DNA from: Ilyonectria destructans
Lineage: Eukaryota > Ascomycota > Sordariomycetes > Hypocreales > Nectriaceae
Length of the DNA stretch: 64,000 nucleotides
Assembly: GCA_020740775.1 (NCBI GenBank)
Contig: JAHEWK010000001.1
Coordinates: 6,138,001 to 6,202,000, forward strand
Direction of reading: 5' to 3'
The position numbers and the translations under genes were made by a program. Below, one piece after another: positions 11,648-22,866 of the stretch (positions are counted from its first letter, which is position 1; each line of letters begins with the position of its first letter). The notes under the pieces are model-generated. The model was not told where the DNA came from. It searched no databases and saw only the letters and a program-made list of their open reading frames with translations.

Positions 11648-13972
11648 GCCTAAGATGCATTGTCTACAGGAGATGTAATGAACGCGACCATGAGTGTGTG
11701 AGAAAAGTGTGGTTTCCGGGAGGAGGCAAAAGTGCATGGACTGGACTTGCGGCCTCGTATTCCGAGACTGCATTGCAAGAAGGAAAGGCAATGACTGGCA
11801 CTAGAAGCGACGTATTCTCGTCACGGAGACGCTTGGCGCCCTCCAAAACGGGGACAACATTGATCTTGTTGGACACTTTACCTGTAATGGTCATACTACC
11901 TAATGTGATGGTGACTGTCCCAACGCGGGTGTATTGATGCGATTCCTCGCTTTACGCCAATGTGTATGCCAATTTAGTAAATCGCGGGATGATGACGAGG
12001 CATCATTGGCACAGCCTGGTTCCAAGATGGGAGAAGCAATTATTTTGATTGTGACCTTTCAATCTCGGGTAGAGTCAAGGAAACGCGCCATCCAACCCAC
12101 CATCACCCTTATAGTACCTCATCTTATACGTCGAGGGTGCTCCAATCTTGCGGCACATGATAACTCAATACCTTCTATAGCAGCCTAGCCAACCGAGATG
12201 CACGAGACGAAGTGCAGGGCATGTAGGCAGCGATCCCACACACGAGTACTCTTCTTTAATACATAGTAAACGAGAAATGCCGGTGCCTAGATTTTACGTC
12301 AATTCACGAAATTTTTGATAGTCTCGAAATGCTCCACCTGCAAGAAAGTATTCCAATGAGTCCAACTTTGTCCTAGTGTTAACGTCCCAATCTATGACCA
12401 TTTCGGCAGATCAGGAGTGGCGGTCTCGCAATGCGCCACTGAAGATGATCGGAAATTAGTTAGTAGAATACTCAAATCGGATAGACTCGCAGTGACCCTG
12501 ATACTTTTACATGGATAACAATCTCGTGCGAATCGGTGTGCATGTACTCATTCGGATATATAACAGCTCGGATGATTATCCTTGCCACAGGTAAGCCTGG
12601 AGTTCCGCTGTGATCGCGCGGTAATTGACATCTCAGTGTTAAGTGGATGACGATGCTCAACAGGCGTCACTTTCTCCGACTACCTGTATCATCCCTTTTG
12701 CAGACCACAAACACAGTGATGTATCTGAGTTCAAGGTGTCTTCTTTCGTTCATAAGTTATCGCTCTCTCGAGGTCAAGTGAGCACTTGCTCCCTTAGTCG
12801 ACTTGGGGCTGGTCTGGGACATGCTTGAACTGGTAGCCTGGAGATGCAGCCCCAAGTAGCTAGTAAAACTTTTGGTAAGAATCCACGTATCTTCGTAGCC
12901 TATTTAGAATGCTGCGATTTCTGAATATATTCAATGTGATTGCCTAATGCTATGGAGTCCAGGCCCCCAACATGTTGCGTGAAAGTGGATAACAAGAGGA
13001 CGTGGATATTGTTTTTCCAAGAGCTGATGTGGGCAGTGAATCTTCATCTAGTCCTCAGTGCAAAGTGAAATTGAGGAAATAAATACACGTATTGATACAG
13101 AAAAGCCATCACCTCTCTCCCTTTACATTGCTAGTCGGCTCGCGGATGGCATCAAGTGGCTGTTGTACAGGGTAGGTGAGGATGAAGTTCACATTGGGAG
13201 CTAGCCATTGGAATAGGGTCGAAATCCAGGCTGCAGTGAATATGGAAGCCCTGGTAAGACATACGTACTATTACTTTGAGCCTGGACAGAGCTTGTCATC
13301 CTATGGGCATAGATCCAGAGTGGTGCCAATGTTGTTCTATCCACTGCCTAGGCGGGTTGGTGGTATTGATGCAGGAGTGCGCAAAGAACAATTGCTAATG
13401 CAAGGTTGCTTTATAATTATTCAAGCAAGGAGCAGCCAGCAACTAACCTTTATGTTTCATTTCCCTTAGCGCAAATAATAGGAACAGGAACAGAAACTGG
13501 CCACGCGACCTCGTCCAGGTGAGCAGAAGGGTCGCATGCTCATGCGTGCCCGGTTCTGGGAACCGAGGAAGTGGTGCAGAGGGGCCCTGTTGCAGGTTAG
13601 TGGACTCCGTAGCGCGATCGCACTGTTCCAACTCGGCACTGAGTGCCCTGTGGTGCCCACTCAAGCCGCTTAAACAGCCGCCTACGCTCACGCCGCAGGG
13701 CACGCTAAGCCCCCTATGACTGCGTTGAACTAATACGTCAGGCACCTGAGCGTTCCGGGACCGAGCTTCCATTCCTTGTGCACGACCGCCATGACGCATT
13801 CATCATCATCCATGCCCAGGAACTTTCATTGCTCATCAATCCTAAGTTCCACCCGGCGCTTTTCCATACACAATCGAAAGATCTGATACTGTCGCACTGT
13901 ATCGAGATACCAACAAACTCCCACCGATACCGACTCGAGGAGGAACTACTGGAAACAAGGGAGACCACAACC
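11648..13972. other. Long intergenic region upstream of vam7
   Basis: About 2.3 kb of moderate AT content with no frame showing a recognisable protein. The last 200 bases are the likely leader of vam7. No tRNA, repeat or mobile element was recognised. Confidence 0.45.
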
Positions 13973-15058
13973 ATGGCACCGCCGCCCGAGATTGCGATAC
14001 CGTCGACGAGCGTCTCCAACGAAGGCTCCTCGAAGCCCTACACCCTCTTTAACATCACTCTACGACTTCCCCTCCGCTCCTTTGTCGTCCAGAAGCGATA
14101 CTCCGATTTTGACGCCCTCAATAAGACCCTCGTCGAGCAGGTCGGCGCTCCCCCCCCGGAGCCGCTGCCCGCGAAACACTGGCTAAAGTCGACGGTCAAC
14201 TCGCCCGAGCTGACGAAGGACCGCCAGGGAGGACTAGAGAAATACCTGCGCGGGATTGCAGAGTCTCCAGACCGCAGATGGCGCGACACGTCGGCCTGGA
14301 GGGCATTCCTGAACCTGCCCAGCTCTAGCACAACCAATTCGGCCATGTCAGCTGGGGGCAGAGTGACGAGTGCGGCGGCCGGAGCGGCAGACCCGGGAAC
14401 GTGGCTGGATATTCACAGAGACCTCAAACAACATCTACACGAGGCCAGACAATGCTTGTCGAGACGGGATGCGGCCGTGGATAATGGGAACTCGACGGCG
14501 GCAGTGGAGGCAGGGGCAGCGGCCAAGAGGGTTCTCGTGAAGGGAGGGACGTTGATCGCGACCCTGGCCGACGGGCTGCGGAGAATGCAAGAATCGAGCC
14601 GATTAGGCGAGGGAGAGCTGCGGCGCCGTAGGGACCTGGTTTCTCAAGCGCGCATAGAACGGGAGGGTCTAGACAAGCTCTCCAACAGCATGCCCAGTTC
14701 GACAACGATGTCTGGGCGAGGAGGTGCCAGCCAAGGGCAAGCGTCCACTTCCGACAAGGCCAATCTTCTGAAAGGCGGGCGACCCAGCGGGCGTGTACTG
14801 GGGGCTCCGCTGCCCGAGACGGACAAGACGCGGGAGCTGGATAACCAAGGCGTGCTGCTCCTGCAGAAGCAGGAGATGCAGGCGCAAGACATGCAGGTCG
14901 AGGAGCTTGCAGCAATCATACGGCGGCAGAGGGAGATGGGCCTGCAGATCAACGAGGAGGTTGAGCGGCAGACTGAGATGCTCGACACGATGGACGACGA
15001 CGCCACCCGGCTGCAGGCCAAGTTGAAGGTGGCCAACAACCGCATCAGGAAGATGTGA
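13973..15058 (+). CDS. vam7: Vacuolar Qc-SNARE Vam7 with PX domain
   Basis: One exon of 361 residues. Residues 1-110 form a PX domain, with FVVQKRYSDFDALNKTL (the RYSDF motif that contacts phosphatidylinositol 3-phosphate) and PPLP-like PPPEPLPAKHWL. The C-terminal 60 residues (LLLQKQEMQAQDMQVEEL to LQAKLKVANNRIRKM) are a SNARE heptad region with a central Gln (GLQINEEVERQ). No transmembrane segment follows, as expected for Vam7, a soluble SNARE held at the vacuole by PX binding and the HOPS complex to drive homotypic fusion. I chose the ATG at 13973 (ACCATGGCA context, directly before the PX fold); an in-frame ATG at 13778 would add 65 non-conserved residues. Confidence 0.9.
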   Translation: MAPPPEIAIPSTSVSNEGSSKPYTLFNITLRLPLRSFVVQKRYSDFDALNKTLVEQVGAPPPEPLPAKHWLKSTVNSPELTKDRQGGLEKYLRGIAESPDRRWRDTSAWRAFLNLPSSSTTNSAMSAGGRVTSAAAGAADPGTWLDIHRDLKQHLHEARQCLSRRDAAVDNGNSTAAVEAGAAAKRVLVKGGTLIATLADGLRRMQESSRLGEGELRRRRDLVSQARIEREGLDKLSNSMPSSTTMSGRGGASQGQASTSDKANLLKGGRPSGRVLGAPLPETDKTRELDNQGVLLLQKQEMQAQDMQVEELAAIIRRQREMGLQINEEVERQTEMLDTMDDDATRLQAKLKVANNRIRKM

Positions 15059-17339
15059 CTGGGGCTACTGGGCTTGCTGGTGAGAGTGTTATTGCTGGGG
15101 GTGCAAGTAGTGGTGTGGTGGCTGTGGATGGTGAAGACGGTTCTCGTTGGGCTCTCCTGGGTTGCCGACTTGGTTTCACTCGTCACCCAGCCGAGCCGGT
15201 AATGGTTGGTGGATTCTGTTTAGAGCGTTGAGGCATCTGGGACGGGCGTTATGATTTGCGTCTTGTTGAAGATTGCTGTACTTTTGCATGTGTTGAGATT
15301 CATAGTAGCGCGGGTGTCTTTGGAAGGGGGAAAGTTGGGGATAGGTAGCACTTTTCTTCTTGAGGGGAGGTGTGAATAACACGATACCTACTTTCTCGAT
15401 ATAAGTCAACTGGAGATGATAACTCTGCGCTTGATACCAAGTGGGATCTCCTACTAGGTTATTCCTATTCGTGCATCTCGTCTGAGGTTCTAGTGAAATC
15501 TAGCATGAGGTGATGTCTACTCGGATATATCAACCAACCGAGATGTTCTCGTGGCCGGCCTTTCAACATCAGAAAATAAAGAGCAAGCATTGCAGTGGCA
15601 CGAACAAGGGACATCCCGCTTCACATGCCATTAAGCAGAGGCGGGGAAGCAAACCCAACCCAGCAGGTCGGGATCGGGATCGGGACTCACAAACAAGACG
15701 GCGTCGTCCTCGAGAGGCGACCTCGCGCCGGACCGTCCCACGTGTTTGGATGGTAGCGAAGCAGACGCAGAGGGACGGGTGGTGGTGTGGACTGGGAGCT
15801 GCAGTGGCGGGCCCAAAGTCCAGACGGAAAAGTACAACCCAAAGTACAAAGGGGATACTTGGGCGGTACCTCCCGTAGACCCTGCATCCCTGTCGGGTCC
15901 AGCTTTTTGGTCAGAGGACACCAACTCATCTCCTGCAACCGGAAATTCCGGGGTACTCAGGACTGTGCTCTCAATTGCCTGGGCCTCGTACGAAATGAGG
16001 CGGCTGGGACATGGGGGGGATTTAATTATGTCTGCCGACATGACAATCGAGTTTGTTTCTCCGAGAGAAAGAGGCCTGGAGCGGAGAGCAGAGAGCGAGA
16101 GAAAGTAGAGACTCTTTCGAGACACACAGGCTGTCTCTCCCACTCACTTTTCCCGTCCTGGCCACAGACTTACGCTAGCATTCGCGCTCCCACTCAGTTG
16201 CCGCACGCTAGAGGCCTGCACGCAGTCAGACAAGTCTTCACCGCGAGGGCGGAGCCAGGCTACGTCACTAGCCGACGTCTCGCCTCGCGTGAGGTGGATT
16301 AGGCTGTGTTTGGTGCGAGTTTCGGTGCAGGGTCGATCTCCTCCACTGGTTGCTAGGCAACGCGATTGGCAAATGACCGCCAATTTCCAATCAGACCCTG
16401 ACCGTGGGCAAGCCCCCTGGACGAGCGAGACAAAAACTCGACTCGAGTTTTCTCGCCATCTGGAGGGGATCGTCGCAGAGGTACTGTATCGTCGCAGCGG
16501 CCATGGCAGGTTGCTGGCCAAGTCCATTGGAGGCGGGGTTGCCACGCAGCAGAAGCAACGACGAAGGAGGGGGGGAGGTTGGGGGACGCGGATGGCTGAC
16601 GATGCTCGTTCGCGCTGTCAATCAACAAACGTAGCCAGTAGTCTGCATCACGCATCACGCACCACGCATCACACACCACGCAAGACCACGCACCGTCGAG
16701 AGGCTGGCGGACACGCCGGCGCGTACCCGGTGGAGCAGCCGGGCGGTGTTCGTTGCGACGATACTCCGTTGTTGCCTCACCGCTTCTGGGAGGCTGGCCA
16801 CAAGCGGAAACCGCCGTAGCGATGCCGCGTCTGACTGCGTGTGTATTCGTAGTGCTGCAATCCCACGAGGGTGGTCGGTAGTTGCGGCGTTGGGCTGTCG
16901 AGTTTTGGTGTTGGCGTCGGGAGAAGCTTCGGTCGCATTAGAGGAAGCAACGCAGGGTGTCATCCCGCCTTCCAGTTGTACAAGTTTGTTGTGCCACACT
17001 GTAATGTTGTGGCGGGGGTGGAGGTGAGTTGCAAACCCGGTTCAACTGCCTGGAAATGCTGGGCAGGCCAATCAGATTACACGGTCAGGTGCCGCTGAAA
17101 TTGACTTCACATTGCCTTCAAGGTGTTCGGCGTAGAGTCATTCATCAAGAACCTTTTTTCCAGATGACCCTGGGCCATTTCTTAGGATTACAGTGTTCAT
17201 AAATCACCTGAATCATTGTTGAACGTTCAAGCATCATATTTCCCGAACGAGGTCACGAAGAAGGTCCTGCAGAACTTCACGATCACTGCTACAACCACGA
17301 CTCTACGGAGTAGACGCAGAAACTAAAAAGCATCCCAAC
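15059..17339. other. Intergenic region with a short degenerate repeat
   Basis: About 2.3 kb without a convincing gene. Around 16646-16692 there is a run of CATCACGCACCACG-like words, a degenerate minisatellite. Overlapping frames on both strands near 15700-16700 show no family features and are not reported as genes. Confidence 0.45.
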
Positions 17340-18008
17340 ATGGTCCCAAAAGGAAGAAAAAAGATACCCGGACCTACCAGTCAACCATTGCCCATCCAGG
17401 ACCAGCCCAATGAGGAGGATAATGGCCCTTTGTTCTTCTATATGCCAGATGCGAAGAATGGCGAGTTGTGCCAGTGGTATCCGTCTCGATTTACGGTAGG
17501 AAAAGCACATATCTCGAAGCTAGTCGGCCGTGTCGTCGATGAGACCGACCCGGACAGCGATATTACCTTCACTTGTGCTGAACAATTTATGATGTACTGT
17601 AAAGCCGCCCGTTTTGGCGACACTGCGCGCCAAGCCCGGATCCTCGGGACCACGAGTCCCAAGGAGCAAAAGCAACTGGGCAAAGGCACAGAGGGTTTCA
17701 CAGACGCCAGCTGGGACGAGGTGAAGAGCGCAGTGGTGGAAGCCGGAAACATCGCCAAGTTTGGGCAGAACCTGGGGCTGCGGCGGAAGCTGTTGGCGAC
17801 AGGGGGGCGAGTGCTGTGTGAAGCGGCGTCGAGGGATCGGGTGTGGGGGATTGGGTACTCGGAGAAGCATGCTATGGCGCATGAACGGCACTGGGGGGAG
17901 AACAGACTGGGCAAGGCATTGATGGTGGCGAGGGATGTCTTACAGCGGGAGGATAACGACGCCGAAGGAGAGAAGTCGTGGGAGATGGAGGAGGATGATG
18001 CTTCGTGA
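17340..18008 (+). CDS. NADAR-domain protein (YbiA-like N-glycosidase fold)
   Basis: A single exon of 222 residues. The domain covers most of the protein: WYPSRFTVG, TFTCAEQFMMYCKAARFGD, ILGTTSPKEQKQLGK, NIAKFGQNLGLRRKLLATG, VLCEAASRDRVWGIGYS and RHWGENRLGKALMVARDVL. These match the YbiA/NADAR family (DUF1768), which handles ADP-ribose or pyrimidine/riboflavin-intermediate N-glycosidic bonds. The Glu in CAEQFMM and the Trp-Gly-Ile-Gly segment, both typical of the family, are present. Fungal members are single-domain and of similar size. The exact substrate in fungi is not established, and nothing in the neighbours clarifies it. Confidence 0.88.
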   Translation: MVPKGRKKIPGPTSQPLPIQDQPNEEDNGPLFFYMPDAKNGELCQWYPSRFTVGKAHISKLVGRVVDETDPDSDITFTCAEQFMMYCKAARFGDTARQARILGTTSPKEQKQLGKGTEGFTDASWDEVKSAVVEAGNIAKFGQNLGLRRKLLATGGRVLCEAASRDRVWGIGYSEKHAMAHERHWGENRLGKALMVARDVLQREDNDAEGEKSWEMEEDDAS

Positions 18009-20610
18009 GACGCTTCCATGTACAGAAGCAGTCACCGGCAGTATTTCCGTCCCAACCATAGGGAACGGACCATGTGTCGTGTCACACGTCAACATATATC
18101 TGCATAATTAATATCAAAAGGCATGAACATCTCATCGCTTTGACGGGGCTGATATCAATATTTTGGATAAACAAATTACATGTGAATCATCTCCTGCACA
18201 TAATAGTTGCTGGGGTTGCCGAAGCCACAGCGCAATGACTCCTGGCCATGACTCTCCAAGTGACAGATGCATGACATGACTAGAACACAGGGGACGCACG
18301 GAGACGAAGTAACGTGGTCTAGGTAAGTCATGGATGTTTAGTAACGGGATCGACGAGCGGGGAGGAGAAGCAATGGAAGCATTGCTTCGTAACGGACTAG
18401 TGGAGTTTCTTTTCTAAAGGATGGGAGTCACTGGAGGACAACAACGACCCGGAGCAGTAAGGTTCACGAGACGGGACGAGCTTGCGAACGGGCTATGCAA
18501 CCCAACGTTTCTTTTTTCCTGCTCTGGCCTCCTCCTCGCTCAGTGTTTTCAGGGTCCTATCAGTGGCATTGTGCAAGGCGGGCGGGCAGCCGCGTGATTG
18601 GGGGCTAGGGGGCTGGGTGTATGTTGACGACGGGGGAACCGGGGGGGAGAAGACGACAACAGAGAGAAGTGGGTGGAAGACGTTCGAGGGACAGGCAGGG
18701 GAGTCCCAGCCGCCAGCGGCTTTTTGACTCGAGCATCATCAACGGTCTCGCGGGCGGCCACGGAGACCCGCGGAAGAGGCGGCGGGTGGAAGCAGAGGAG
18801 ATGACGAGCGAGATGACAAGTGAGAGACGAGATTGATCCCGTCGACGCTGCGGATGGCCTGATACGAGTCAGCTGAATGACCGCCGTGCAGTTTCAGCTC
18901 GAGGCGCCTCTTCTCTCGTTTCTTTGCTTTCTGTCGCCCCCAAAAAAACAAGTACCAAAATGTATATCTCGCAGCACCGAGACGGATGCGTGTCAGAGAT
19001 AGACAGAGCCCAGGCCAGCCGTTGATCAACCACCACCACCACCACCAACAGTGTTGCAGCCAATGAATGCCGTCGCAGTGTGCATCCGCAGCTGCAAGTT
19101 TTCACAATTTTGTCCCTCAGGCCAGCCTGGCAACCCAGGCCAGCCCATCGTATCATGGCAGGCCCCATTCCGCAGCCCAGTCGCTCGTACGTACACAATA
19201 CGTACAATGACAGGCGACGAAGCCACAACTCTCGTCCCCCTCAGGCCCAGCCCGTTCCGGCGGCGGCACTGGACCCTAGTCCCCTGCGCTGGATCAATTG
19301 CTGGCCTGATTGATAGGTGCGAAGCCGCAAAGGGGGGATGTCGTTAGCGCCCACGTAGAGGCTCATCCAGCAACCACTCCAGAAGAAAAAAAGGTCACTC
19401 ACCACGGCGGGGTGGAACCGACTGGCTGCAGGAGGGGGCGCTAGAGCTGGGTCGAGGCTCCACTGAATTTAGGGGCCGCCCGTGCTGGGTTGGGAACAGC
19501 GTCGGTGACCTGAGAACGCACCCCACTCGTCGTCGCCTCTGGGGTTACGACTTTTGTCGGTGGGCTTTGGTGTAAGCTCCTTCGGCGTAGGTTTGTCTGG
19601 CCTTGGATTCGTCTCCGGTCTGTTTGAGGAGTGAACCGCCAATGGTGAAGCATCTCTCAGCAAAGAAACGCAGTTGCAGAAGCCGGGGCTGGCCGCGAGT
19701 AGACGCAGGCGGTGGAGGTCTGGTCCGTGTGCTGCAGAGGCTACAGCGGCCAACCCACGGAGTACAGTTCTGAGTACAGTTCTGAGGCGCCTCGAGGTAC
19801 CTGCAGGGTACCCCCAAGCCCCTTGTGCATTAGCCCCGTCAACCCGTCAACCCGCTCCCCGTCCCGCCCGCCACGCCCTTTCCCCAAACCGCCTGAAAGT
19901 AAACAATCTTTTGCTCGTGGCTCATGGCCTGGTGCTGGCTGCTCTGCGCTTGGCCTCACCTCCACCTCGTCATCTCCCCTCGCTCCTACCCTCCGCAGCC
20001 TCCGCCTCCGCTTCCTGCTGCCTGCCTCCACTTGAGCGCAGCCGCCGCGCCTTTTTTCCTCTTCCTTGCCACTCCTCTTGCTTCCACCCTCCTCTCCTCC
20101 TGAACATCCCGGCTCCTGACTAACTCAACCAACAAATCTCCCACCGCCAACCTTTGCCAACTTTGCCGTCAACTTTGCGCTCCAGACGCTTCTCGTGTCT
20201 GTTCATATCCGTCTTGTGCATTGTCGATTGTGCATTTTCCTCGCTCTGGAGCCTGGAGCCTGGAGTTCGTTTGCCGCCGTCCCCGTTTTTCTTGCGTGAG
20301 TCTGTCCGACAACCATACCACTCCACCGGTCCGCCCGAGCGAAGCAATCTCGCCCCATTCATTATTCATTGCCTCGGGCCAAATCCCCCTTTTCCCTTTC
20401 CATTGTCAACCTGCCTGGAGACTCTCGGATCCCTTTCGCTACGGGTCGAGTTCGAGGCATCTTGACTGACCACCTCGCCAGTTCTGCTCTCGCTGCCCCG
20501 GCCTTGATGGCTTCCTCAAGATACTCGTAGCTGAGCGATATCGCATACGTGTACCACCTCTTCGACTTCGAAGCGTCTGATAGACGACACAACTGAGCTG
20601 ACCGCAGGCG
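18009..20610. other. Intergenic region and long leader of the next gene
   Basis: About 2.6 kb. A CCA trinucleotide run lies at about 19029-19047. From about 19960 the sequence is strongly pyrimidine-rich on the plus strand, which fits a promoter and a long 5' leader for the gene starting at 20611. No coding family was recognised. Confidence 0.45.
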
Positions 20611-22866
20611 ATGAGCGCACCTCCTCCGCCTCCGCCTCACGGCGGAGTGCCAAGGGGCTCCGGGTTACCACCCGGAAAGTACGACATCTTCGTCATCCCC
20701 GAACACTCGTCCGGTGGCGGCTTCCTCTACCTGCCGTCGTTGAAACCCAATGTCAACAGCTTTGCCGCTGGCTTTGCCTCGGCTCTCATTCTCGTCGTCA
20801 TGTTCCAGACAATGGCTCCCGCCTTCCGGGCTTGGTGGGACAACTTCCAAGGTTTGGGCAACATGGCCATATCCATGCTCATCATCGGCGTGGGTTTCGG
20901 TGCCTGGAGCCTGGGAAGGATACAACAGGATAAACCGGACCCTCGTAGTGGTCGTAACGCCTCCGGCGGCCACGGTAGTGAAGGAGGCTTTGGAGGAACG
21001 AGCCAAAGGTCGGCACCCAACACCGGTGCCCCCCCTCCTCCTCCTCACGGTAGCAATGGACCACCTCCACCGCCGCCACATAGCGAACCACCCCCTCGAC
21101 CCCCCCCACAACAGGAAGGACCCAAGACGTCATGGCAGGGTCCTCCTCCCCAACAACGTCCACAACCACAACCTTCACCACCACCGCCTCCTCAACCACC
21201 GGAGCCCGAACCTGAACGAGAGCCTCAGCCTCCGCCTCGACCACCACCCCAATCTCGACCTCCGCCGCCTCAAACTCCTCCTCAAACTCCTCCACCGAAG
21301 CCTCGCCAACGGCAGCCGTCACCCCCGCCGCCACCGTCTCCAAAACCAGCACCCACTCCTAAACAAAAGGGTTCATGGGAGAAGGCTCGAGAGGAATTGA
21401 GGAAAAAGGAAGAGGAACGTAAAATAAAGGAGGCAGAGCAAAAGCGGCGTGAGGACGCTATACGACGATTGGCCGAACTGAGAGCCAAAGACGCCAAGGA
21501 ACGTCTAGAGAGAGAAAAAGAGCGGGAACGGCGAGAAAGAGAAGCCAAGGATCGTAAGGAGCGTCTAGATGCTGAACAGCGCGCCAAGGATCTCGCCGAG
21601 AAGCTGGAACATGAACGCAAGGAGAGAGAACGATTTGAAAAGGAGGCAAAGGAGATCCGAGAACGTGAAGCTCAGAGACAGAAGGAGGTGCAAGAACAAG
21701 AAGAGAAGAAGAAAAAAGAGGTCCGAGAGCGAGAAGAGAGGAGGAAGAAATTTGCAGCTGAGCGGGAAGCGCAACGGAAGCGGGAAGCTGACGAAGCTCA
21801 TAAGCGTGAAGAGTTGAGGAAGCAGAAAGAAAGGCAGCAGGAATTGGAGAAACAAAGAGAGAGAGAGAAAGCAGAGAGGGAAAAGGCTGAGAAGGAGAGG
21901 GCTGAGAAGGCCGAAAAGGAAAGAGTCGAAAAGGAAAGAGCTGAGAAGGAACGAGCTGAAAAGGAAAAGGAATCCCACTCGCCTCGCACAGGAACCTATG
22001 CGTTCTCTGGTGTCGGCGAGAGGATCAGCATGTGGCCGAACGGCCGGCCACCAGCTCCTGCTCAATCGACAACATCGTCCTCATCGACTCCGAAGAAGGC
22101 TCCCCCCAGCACAGCTGCACCATCATCAGCCTCGAAGAAACCTCCTCCCAGCACGGCCGCCCCTTCTCCATCCCCAAAGAAGGCTACTCCTCCGCCCAGT
22201 AGTGCTAGGTCTGGCGTCAGCACGGAAAACTCCTATCGGCCGTACGACAAGGCCAAGAAACCGCAACACAAGAAGTCGGCTTCTTCCTTGGGATCCGAGT
22301 CCTCGTTCGCGCCATCTCACAGTACTGCCCGAACCACACCCCCACCCTCTGCGCGAGGTGGCCCTTATACTACCACCGACCCTGACAAGATTGTCATCTC
22401 TGCTGTGTATCTTTTCATGAATCAATACGCCAAGACGCCCGCCAGCCAGCTCATCTCGGGAGTTGGCACCGTCACCGATGGCCTCATCCTCCGTATCACG
22501 ACCGAGGGCCTCTTCATCGATGATGATGTCCGAAGTGTACCACAACGAGAGTGGGATGTCAAGGCTTGGACCTTAAAACAAGTTGAGGTATGTGCCTCGC
22601 ACTGTTTAAATCCGTCGTCGAGTGATGCTAACCAGTATGACCAGACCGGCGAATGGAAAACCAAGGGCTTGAACTTGCTTCGTGCCACGATCCGCGACCA
22701 AGAAGGCAAACGGTACATGTTTGTCATCGATGAGTCAGAAAGCTGGAAGGTAGCCGCCGGTCTGCAACGCCTTCGAAAGGGAAGCCAAGTTCGTCAAATG
22801 ACTGTCAGCAACATGACAGCCGCAGAGGCTCGTGGCGCCCTCGAGATGCTGGGCTGGGCTACCTGA
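20611..22866 (+). CDS. Two-TM, proline-rich, coiled-coil protein of unknown function
   Basis: Exons 20611-22587 and 22645-22866 give 732 residues. The 57-nt intron (GTATGT, TGCTAAC, CAG) has a length divisible by three and no stop, so an unspliced message would simply add 19 residues. Residues 1-25 are Pro/Gly-rich; two hydrophobic segments follow (about 51-69 and 82-101). A polyproline region (about 145-250) leads into a Lys/Glu/Arg coiled coil (about 255-455) and then a Ser/Pro/Lys linker. The C-terminal 160 residues look globular (KIVISAVYLFMNQYAKTP, GLILRITTEGLFIDDDVRSV, RYMFVIDESESWKVAAGLQRL) and are the part most likely to carry a defined function. I do not recognise a named family. Automated names based on the coiled coil would be misleading. 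Confidence 0.85.
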   Translation: MSAPPPPPPHGGVPRGSGLPPGKYDIFVIPEHSSGGGFLYLPSLKPNVNSFAAGFASALILVVMFQTMAPAFRAWWDNFQGLGNMAISMLIIGVGFGAWSLGRIQQDKPDPRSGRNASGGHGSEGGFGGTSQRSAPNTGAPPPPPHGSNGPPPPPPHSEPPPRPPPQQEGPKTSWQGPPPQQRPQPQPSPPPPPQPPEPEPEREPQPPPRPPPQSRPPPPQTPPQTPPPKPRQRQPSPPPPPSPKPAPTPKQKGSWEKAREELRKKEEERKIKEAEQKRREDAIRRLAELRAKDAKERLEREKERERREREAKDRKERLDAEQRAKDLAEKLEHERKERERFEKEAKEIREREAQRQKEVQEQEEKKKKEVREREERRKKFAAEREAQRKREADEAHKREELRKQKERQQELEKQREREKAEREKAEKERAEKAEKERVEKERAEKERAEKEKESHSPRTGTYAFSGVGERISMWPNGRPPAPAQSTTSSSSTPKKAPPSTAAPSSASKKPPPSTAAPSPSPKKATPPPSSARSGVSTENSYRPYDKAKKPQHKKSASSLGSESSFAPSHSTARTTPPPSARGGPYTTTDPDKIVISAVYLFMNQYAKTPASQLISGVGTVTDGLILRITTEGLFIDDDVRSVPQREWDVKAWTLKQVEVCASHCLNPSSSDANQYDQTGEWKTKGLNLLRATIRDQEGKRYMFVIDESESWKVAAGLQRLRKGSQVRQMTVSNMTAAEARGALEMLGWAT

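Noticed and set aside
13778..13972. Upstream in-frame ATG extending Vam7 by 65 residues
   Set aside because: The added part is not PX-like and the downstream ATG has the better context and sits at the domain start.
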